Part shown: positions 55,787 to 64,000 of the stretch, in pieces | How the letters are laid out: each line of letters opens with the position of its first letter | Numbering within the stretch: the stretch's first letter is position 1 | NCBI GenBank assembly: GCA_028554755.1 | Contig: JAPTOF010000003.1 | Span: 23,062,501-23,126,500, forward strand | Length of the DNA stretch: 64,000 nt | Origin: Cordia subcordata | Taxonomy: Eukaryota; Streptophyta; Magnoliopsida; Boraginales; Cordiaceae | Direction: 5' to 3' | Notes under the pieces: generated by a model | Told to the model about the DNA's origin: nothing | Database searches by the model: none | What the model saw: only the letters and a program-made list of their open reading frames with translations | Made by a program: the position numbers and the translations under genes

Positions 55787-58700
55787 AGGTAAAGCCATTC
55801 TACATATGAACTCCAAAGAACTTAATTCTCTGCAGGAAAACTCATCTTGTGCAAATACAATCACATGTATCATATAAAAAGAATGATATGATGCATGAGC
55901 ATACAAATGATATGTTACATGCACTTAATTAAGGAGAAAAGATGATCTAAGATTGAATTTTTAGCATGAGCAAAGTCAACGAGTATGCATGCAATGAAAG
56001 AAGTTATTGAGCTCATAATAGTACTTATGTACTAAGATCAAATTAACAAAACTAAGAAAGAAGAGAGTATACTAATTCTTCAAGGATTTTTCATAACTCT
56101 TCAATCTTCAATGATGAATTATGCTCCATTTTCTTCGTTACTCGATTGTCTTCAACTTGCTCAAGTGGTTATTCTATATATAAGATATTCAAAATACTCC
56201 AATAGTAACAATTAATAAAGTACAATTATGGCATCATCAAAACAATATTAATACCAATAGGTTCAACAATATCCTATCCATATACCATCCTTTACAAAAG
56301 CCCCTACTAAAACGACTATTCCTAAACTCACAAAAATATTTTGTTTTAATGGTAAAAATAATGTTAGCAATTGTTCATCGTACAAGACTATCCCTATCTC
56401 AAACTGAAGCCTTTCGGTGATCATGCAGCCTCCGATTCCTTCTCCGCCATGTGTGATATACAGAAACTTTAAAAAATAATTCAATAATAGTATCTTGCAG
56501 TGAATTGACACAATACTTCTCAATCCTCCAAGCACGAAGTTTTGCATGTGAATTTGATGCAAGTAGTTACTGGTTGATTTTGTCTCCATTATATACGAGG
56601 TATCAGTCATCTTCAACTACATGTCGATTGCATGTATGCAAAGAAAATCATATGTGAAGTACAGATTATGTTACCTGTGCAGTCTGAGTAAATATGTATA
56701 TGCTAACAAGATGAAATACCAAACCATCCATGTATGAACATTACTTTGCCAGAAACAATCAAGAGGGTTGAGCTATTTCCAAACATTGAACTTCAACCCC
56801 ATGTGGCATTCCAGCGATTAGGGTGTGTGAGGGGGTGTGCATGTTTATGTGTGCTTGACATTGTGCAAACAAGTCATGTATCGTAAATCACTCTTGCAAA
56901 ATTTTTCCCCAAGAGGGTCAAGTAATGCAACAATGTTAGAAGTTGCAATATGGACAAAACTAAAGCTACCAGAGAGACGGGTCATGACCTGCAGCATACA
57001 ACAATGACATTGACATAGAAGAGATGCCAAGGGAGATGTGATGATATGGCAGATACCATCATGCCTTTGTGACCAAAAGGTGGACATTGCATGAGAAAAA
57101 TACAGTATGGAGAAAAGGCGGTCCAGATACTTCTGCAGTGCAATTGAATCAGAGCTGGGTAGGTTGATGTTGACCATGTGACTCGCCAGCAAGATTGTAG
57201 CACTGTTGGAGAGGCAATACGCAAACCTGCAGTAAATTCAAGTGATCTGGTGAAATACATGCAATGCTACAAGCAAAAATTGAGACCAAGTAGGTCACCG
57301 CGCAACACTGCAATACACTTATACACGCACACACGAGTACATCCACCACATTGGTTTATGATTATTTACATAGAGAGATGCAAAAAAAATTAAAAATTAA
57401 AAATTAAAAAAAAAAAGAAGAAAGAAAGAAAACCACACACACAGAGAGGGAAAAGCGGGTTCAGATTTTGTCTGGGCTATAACCTTTTTGGATGTAGAGA
57501 GGAAATGCAAGAGGCTTGATACACTTCAATGGGATAACTCACAAGTAACGAAAATCCAAGCAAGGATGAGAAAACTATGGCTCTCTCCTTGGGACTAGGA
57601 ACATAAAAAAGAAGGGTGAGAATATATGAAAGAACAGATCAAAACTTCTATTTCCACACTCCAAAGGGACATTTTCTCAGAATTTAATTACAAAATAAGA
57701 GACTCACAAGGTGATAAGAAATTGTCATACACACTGCCTTCTATTCTCTCTTACCTTCAATATTTCTTTCATGCCAAATGAGGATTATAAAATTTATATT
57801 TCTCTTCGTTTCTGACTTCGAAAATTTGAAAGAAGCCTATATTCCCTGGTTAATTAATAAAGAGATATTTGAGTAAACATGGACCCTGCCTCAGAGAATG
57901 ACAGGTGAAGGGACAATTTTTTAAACATTTGCTGAAAGCAACAAGATACAACTGCCAGTTTTCAATGATTTTACTGGAAACAGCTAAAAGAACTGTTCAA
58001 GTAAAATGATCATGAAATCATAATAAACAGAATTAACAGTTTTCCTTGGTGCTTAAAGCGAAACAGATCACTTGGAAGTGAAGTTTCACAAGAATAACTC
58101 CTTGTTGCAACTTAAAGGAAATAAAAATATAAATGTGAGCAGTTCCTTTTCTTGTGTTGCAAACTGAGGCTTGAAATGAACTTAGATAACAGTAGAACAT
58201 GTACATGTACCAAATAGATTAACGTGTCTCAACAAAATTATTTACTTTAGATGTTCGAATACTTGAAGCAATTCTGGTGAGAAACATCGGATTTTTTAGT
58301 AAAAAACTGACATATAGTAATTATTAGACATTTTCTGAACTAACATCTTTGAGTTTCTTCTCAGCTCAAACTTGAGCTCAGTTCCTGATGGCGTGAGGTT
58401 GATTCGGAGCTTAATCGATTATCATGCCTAAGCTCAGCTAGCTAGGTTGCACAGAGCAAGGTTAGCCTAGCTCTGATTCTGCACAGCTTTATTTGCTGCA
58501 GCCTAGCTTTGATTCTGCACAGCTTTATGAATGAATTTCTAATGAATAGGTATCTGTATGCTAAACCAAAGGAAAGAAGTTCAACACATTCACGCGGCTT
58601 GCCTTTCAAATTTATCATTTCAATGATAACTAATAACACCTTGTAGCGTCTTTTCATTTTTGTATGAAAATATTCACATTTTCCTTCCTTTTGTTTATCA

Positions 58701-59187
58701 CACAAAATCTAAGGTTAGAATAACTCAGGTAGCAAAATTGGACAAAAAAACAGAACAACCTAAATGGTCCTAATGACTGATATAAATTCTTGTAGATATA
58801 AGCCTAAAGTACACTGATCAAGTTTTGACCCATGCCCTAATTCATACCCCATACCAGTCTCAGCATTTAACAACAGGTGCCATAACAATTTGGCATAAAT
58901 GTAAGACTAATGTCTCATGGATAAGATTATGTAAAAATGACTTGGCTTACTTCCTTTGTCATGTACAACACACTTTGCTATTGGATTTTCAGGCTCAGAA
59001 GCTAATTACCATGGGAATCACGTGAAAGAACTTTGGAGCTGGATGTAATTGGTTAATATTTCAATATGATATCTAATATCATGACCTGTAGGCTTTACTC
59101 TCTCCATGACATATTTAAAGTCACTGCAATTTATTAGAGGATTTGGTTTAACAATATTACAAAAAAGTACCTGGTGCTGCATCACAA
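55787..59187. other. Intergenic region before the PRP39-like 3' end
   Basis: No supportable gene. Minus-strand frames at 56263-57349 are moderately long, and one block (around 57235-56990) is bounded by an AG and contains ILLASHMVNINLPSSDSIAL, but no family is recognised and no consistent exon chain forms. The last few hundred bases hold the 3' UTR of the PRP39-like gene. Confidence 0.4.
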
Positions 59188-62100
59188 CTATTCAGCATCC
59201 TGTTGCTGCTGATTGGGCTGATGTTTTTCCAGTTGTTGTTGTGTTTGGCGGTAGCCTTCCCATTGTTGTTGCTGCTGCATCTGATGATATCCTTGTTGGT
59301 ATAGCTGGTACTGCTGCAAGAGCTGCTGGTATCCTTGATCAGTATGTTGCTGATATCCTAATGGATGCATCTGATAAGCAACCTCGTTAGACTGATTATA
59401 TCGCTGCTGATCTTGCTGTAATTGCATCTGTGATGGTTGCTGCTGCACTTGTACCTGTGCCTGCTGCAAGTAGGACATCTGTTGCTGCAACAGATAAGGA
59501 GGTGATTGAAATTGCTGCTGCTGCTGGACATAATGTTGATGTTGCAAAAGTGGGGGAAACTGTTGATTTTGTTGCTGTTGATACTGGTAGGATGGCTGAT
59601 GATGATGTTGCAAATGGAAGTATGGAAGTTGTGTTTGCAGGATTTGCTGCTGATATTGTTGTTGAAGAATATGCTGGGGCTGATACTGATATTGAAACAT
59701 GTGATTGGTTGCATGGTTTGGGGGTGTCTCACCAACCTGCTGGCCACTTTGCACAGTGTGTTGTGGCATGTTTGGTGAAGGATGAGAAACAGGTGGGGAA
59801 GACAGCTGGGATTGACTTGCAGATCGAAATCTTTGCTGCATCATATTATTCGCTGGCCAGGCTTCACCAGTTGCTATATTCCCCTGAGGAGCAACTGGCT
59901 GATGCTGACCTTGATTTGGTGAACCCTTGGGTGAAACCGAAAACTGCTGGGACGAGCCTCGTCTTGGAAGCATTACATGACCCATTTCAACAGTTGCATG
60001 TTGTTGTGGTGAAACAGACTTCTGTAATTGGCGCACTCCATCATGTGAATGCTCATGAAACCCTGAAGTCCCACCTACAGAATCTTTGACAGTGTGATTG
60101 ACTTGAGGTGAATTTTCACTTGTACTTGGAGACACTGGCAACTGTGGATAAACTTCTACTGGTGTATGGTTTTCCTGACTCCTGGAAGATGAACCATTTG
60201 GTTTATTTTCACAAGATTTGTTTTGGCCTTCAGCAGAATGAGAAGCTGGCATAATTTTGGGGCTATCAAGTGTACTGGGCTTAACATTCAAAGAATCTGC
60301 AGGTGTGCTCTCATTGGAAGTGGAGATCACTTCAGCAGCATTATTCTCATCTAAAGCTATTTGGATTAACCCCTCGGGTTCCTTTTCTTGAGAATTTAAC
60401 GAAAGGTTTTCAAAAGAGTCCATCTTCAGCTCTTGTTCTAGCTTGTCATCAGGTTCCTGATGCTTATTAGTTGAACAAGAGAACTCTTGCAGTAGTTCTG
60501 AAACTGGGTTTGATTGCTGAAGAAAATCACTAGTTGATTCACTTGGTTTAGATACATTTTCTGTTTGTTGATATACCAAGTCATGAGTTAGTTCCACTGG
60601 TCCATTTACACTTTCTTTCTGCTGCTGGATGGCATCGAGAGTTGATTCCATCACTCCTGATGCATCATCTTGGGATTCATGTACTCGATCTTGATTTAAT
60701 ACATTCACCCCATCTGCATCTTTCCCTGGTTGGATGGCAACTTTGGGAGATAACTGTAGGATTCTCTTCTCAGAATGAATTTCATCATCCTTTGGTAGGG
60801 ACTGCTCTACAGACACCTGGTCAGGCTGTATATGATGATTGGTATTTGGTAACTGTTCAAGTTCTGAAATTTTAATATCCTGACCAGATTCCAGGCCTCC
60901 AGACAGCTGGTTAGACAAGGTACAAGTGTTGCTTTTCCTTTGTTCCTTGATCTCATTCATCAAGTTATTGCCTTGAGCAGAATCCTCACATGAGGAGTAT
61001 GGCCTTATAAACTGTGGAAAGAGTTTAAAGTGACGATACCATGCCCTCCGTATATCATCTAGACTTCCACAAAGGTCGACAAACTGTGCATTTAAGTAAT
61101 GAAAGTTGTCAGAGTTATGCTATTGGCAAGATAATTTACGCAAGGAGAACTATTGATAAAAGTTTAAAGGTCAGCATAACTCAATTATTTTAAGAAGATT
61201 TGCAAAATGTGTAGCACGGAAGACAATGAGCATAAGATAACAAAAGCACAACTTGAAACCAAGCCAGTCAAAACTGATGGTGATTTATACAGACTCCACC
61301 ATCCCTTTGAGGCAGTTTTTCCCACAATAAATCAAAAATGAACTTAGCAAGATAGAATTTAATTTAGTCTCAAGCAAACACTGCTACAACACAACTTTTG
61401 TTCAATCTTCTCATGAGATCAAAAGTCAAATCAGCCATTGCTAATACAGTTTACTGTCATGCACACATATGTATTTCATATACATCATATGCATCCATAA
61501 ATATATGCATTGAATCTATTTGTACTGTAATGTAGTTCTGAGGTAGTACTGTTTGTTTTTGAAGTCTTGTAAAGGCCTTAATATGACTCACCAGTTTTGT
61601 ATACAAATACAATTTGAGCAAAGAAGGATACTTGAGCTAATCAATTCCATAAGAAGAGCTCCACCAAGATGGTAAATCATACGTGCTACATGGTAGTCAA
61701 GTATCTTTTTTGTGCCTTTCTTGTTTTAAAAACAAAAATCTAATCATTTATAGAACAGCTCAGTTCTGGCTGTTGGCAAATTATAGACCACAGGCTTGTG
61801 GCCATCTCCTGCTTTTAATAACAAATACATAAGAGTGGTAGAATCGGACTTTCCATATCCTAACTTTTATTCATCTTAAAAACTATCAGCAAGTTAAGTT
61901 AGATATATTATGTAAAACTTCAGGCACTAACATTCAACTTTAGCGACTCTTAACTAAAGTAATTTTGGAATTCCCACTGCAATTGATCCTTTTATCTTCT
62001 GGAACAATATTTTGTCTGCAGTAACCATCAGGCTACTAAGTGGAGAACAATTTGCCAGTTCTGCAATATATAAACACAACCATGTCTGGAAATGCCCAAA

Positions 62101-63239
62101 GGACAATGATCAATGAAAGATAGCGTATATGTTGCTCGTCATATCTCCAAAAAGAAATTCTGGAACTAGGAGCAATCAATTATCGTTTAATTTTACATCA
62201 ATATCTTCTCTCTATAAATTTCAAAAGGGTTCACTTGCTTAGCTCGGTTGTCTGCTCGTGTAATAACTCTATAATGTTCAATTACCTTTGGTCCTTTTCT
62301 TCCCATGTATTATTGCTTCCATCAGCATCAAATGAAATGAACATAGATAGACACCTTTCCAGTTTCCACTATATTTTCTTGTATTGATGTCCAGATGTTT
62401 CTGAGAATGTTTATTTTGTTCTTTTGCATGAGCCTAAATTATATTTGGTGAGCTAATTACCAAATATAAATTCCTTCCTCGAAGGAGAAGGGGAAAGAGA
62501 ATCGGGAAGTCTAAGGGGAAATGTGAATCATGAAGTCTCAGAAAACAAAATGCACACAATGTTTGAATACATGCAATTTGTACAAAGAAAATGAATTCTG
62601 AGGAAAGTCACAACCTCCAAAAACAAACATGAGATATCCACTTTATCTTCGGTGTTGAATCCTCCAAATGCATCTGAACCAGGAGAGATTGCCTTAGCTA
62701 CCAGGGATTCAATTACACTGATATGTCCAGATCCTCCATGCATCATTGCAAATTTCATCAATTCCTGCAAAAGAAAATGTTGCCAGTGTCACGCATCGTT
62801 CCATGGCTCTGGTCGTAACAAAGAGAGCTAGCTACAAGTCTTTGAGTCTTTGCCTAACCCCTAGATAAAGCCTCAAAGGTTTTCTGAACTTCAACTTTCA
62901 AGTCAGTCATGAAGTGTTTCATTTGCACCAGTCAGTCATCAAGTGCGTCATTAGCACATTTTAAGAGACACATTGATTCCACTGTATTCCAATTTCACAA
63001 TAGATTCCGTGAGAGCAGGAACTTTCAGGGCATAAAATTCTGTTCTGAATACTGAATAGTTTCTCTCTTTGGCAATAACTTAGCATTAATTATGAGATAT
63101 AGTACATAGTTATATCTATATTAAGATAGACGGAATTTAGGACAATCAACAAAGATACCTCGAAAAGTAATTTGCAATATGGAACTTGTTGTATTCCATC
63201 TACAATGACATCTCTAGCAGCATGTACACTTCCCGTAAT
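59188..63239 (-). CDS. PRP39: PRP39-like pre-mRNA splicing factor, C-terminal part, Gln-rich tail (5' end outside window)
   Basis: PRP39 is a HAT-repeat U1 snRNP protein needed for 5' splice-site recognition. Three exons join in frame on the minus strand: 63239-63159 (ITGSVHAARDVIVDGIQQVP), 62764-62615 (ELMKFAMMHGGS ... DISCLFLE) and the terminal exon 61083-59188 (FVDLCGSLDDIRRAWYRHFK, then 600 residues to the stop). The first two exons plus FVDLCGSLDDIRRAWYRHFKLFP fit the last HAT repeats of plant PRP39. The long tail is first acidic and Ser-rich, then strongly Gln/Tyr/His/Pro-rich over the last 210 residues or so. The last intron is about 1.5 kb. Upstream exons between 63240 and 64000 could not be placed. 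SSP4 next to PRP39-2 in Arabidopsis supports the call. Identification from short conserved blocks; moderately sure. Confidence 0.62.
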
Positions 63240-64000
63240 CTACAGTCAATTAAATTCAGAATTAGAGATGCCATTAGATAAATGTATAAGTTGAAACAGC
63301 AGCATGGAGATATAATCAGGATTACAGCGAAAGACAATTATTTATCATGTCACCTTCTTGTAGAAATCTGAATCTTGGATAAAACACCGGAAGAAGATCA
63401 ACCCAAAAAAACAGAATATACTTTTTCCTTTTCTCCTTGTATTTAGATGGACAAAATTCCGTCAGTTTTACAAGACATGGACATCCTACATAAAGCCATA
63501 ACTCTTTGCTAAAAGATGAGTATGAAAGACTTGAAGAAACTAGAATGCTTTAAAACTTTCGAAAAGATTCAATTCCCCAGTGACTTTCACCTTGGCCCGT
63601 ACATATATAAATTGGAAGCATAAAGATCTTAGAAAGCCCATCTCAGATATTAAGACAGGTTAAATTACCATTTAATTCTGGTGCCACCATCATATCTATG
63701 GTTGTTTTGTACAGTATCTAATATTAGATGATTGTAGATAATGTATTTAATGGCAAGCAGCATTCTATAATCTTGCAAGTTTAGAAGCTTACATAACATA
63801 TGCAAGTACTCATTAATTTGAGATATCATCTGCAATGAGAAACTTAAATAGATCTGCCAACAATGCGACAAAAGTTGAATGTAGCTCAATTTCTGTTTTC
63901 CCTTACCACTCCACAAAAAGAAGGAAAAAAAAAAAAAAAAAGAAAGAAAACAATGTCAGAATATGGCCAACACGTGCTGCCCTGCTTACTTCTTCTACCT
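63240..64000 (-). other. Probable PRP39-like introns, exons unresolved
   Basis: An acceptor-like ctcattgcag on the minus strand near 63832 precedes ATGATATCTCAAATTAATGA (MISQINEYLHML), which could be an exon, but no donor restores the required phase 0 with certainty. The rest is AT-rich intron-like DNA. Confidence 0.3.

Noticed and set aside
55525..55924. Several frames rich in Tyr, Ile, His and Thr on both strands
   Set aside because: Produced by the TACA/TATA/CACA microsatellite at 55699-55786.
56845..57349. Minus-strand frames between the SSP4-like and PRP39-like genes
   Set aside because: A possible acceptor precedes one of them, but no family was recognised, no donor/acceptor chain holds frame, and alternative frames over the same bases look equally good.
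59430..60089. 219-aa plus-strand frame opposite the PRP39-like tail
   Set aside because: It is the antisense shadow of the Gln/CAG-rich exon, whose complement naturally lacks stops. The minus frame has splice-consistent links to conserved HAT-repeat exons.
1..64000. CRISPR arrays, bacterial operons, tRNA or rRNA genes
   Set aside because: The window is plant nuclear DNA. No regularly spaced short repeats of CRISPR type were seen, and I found no cloverleaf-compatible tRNA or rRNA sequence by eye; short tRNAs could have been missed.

Overview
This is a nuclear genomic window from a flowering plant, almost certainly a eudicot and possibly an asterid. The evidence is intron-rich genes with GT/AG junctions, AT-rich intergenic DNA full of microsatellites, small inverted-repeat elements, LTR-retrotransposon debris, and plant-only families (phytochrome, Mei2-like RNA-binding protein, PPR protein). 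I rebuilt exons by hand from splice signals and reading-frame continuity; no transcript evidence was available.

Layout. 0-3 kb: intergenic DNA with small MITE-like elements and a promoter-like patch facing left. 3.1-5.0 kb: an intronless PPR gene (+). 5-18.4 kb: about 13 kb without a supportable gene, holding decayed tandem repeats, dispersed repeats and MITE-like pieces. 18.4-20.8 kb: a disabled RPA1-like gene (-) with stops and frameshifts. 22-29.6 kb: a Mei2-like gene (+) with 12 coding exons, interrupted by a precise 140-bp tandem triplication over an intron/exon boundary. 31.3-37.2 kb: PHYE (-), four exons, 1123 aa. 37.2-42 kb: the shared upstream region of PHYE and the next gene, containing an apparent solo LTR. 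42-49.9 kb: an SSP4-type FCP/SCP phosphatase gene (+), six coding exons, 473 aa. 50-59 kb: intergenic DNA with a polypurine tract, a possible small exon and retroelement-like sequence. 59.2-64 kb: the 3' part of a PRP39-like splicing-factor gene (-) with a long Gln-rich tail, running off the window.

The order Mei2-like, PHYE, SSP4-like matches what I remember of Arabidopsis chromosome 4 (AML3, PHYE, SSP4b at neighbouring loci). SSP4 next to PRP39-2 matches Arabidopsis chromosome 5. This supports the calls and suggests an ancestral block. The genes do not form a pathway: phytochrome E is a red/far-red receptor, the Mei2-like and PRP39-like proteins act on RNA, the phosphatase probably acts on RNA polymerase II CTD or a similar substrate, and the PPR protein probably acts in an organelle.

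I did not find a wholly new system. The most distinctive feature is the triplicated intron/exon unit in the Mei2-like gene. Its first two copies carry good acceptors but lead to immediate stop codons, so they may act as decoy or poison exons.
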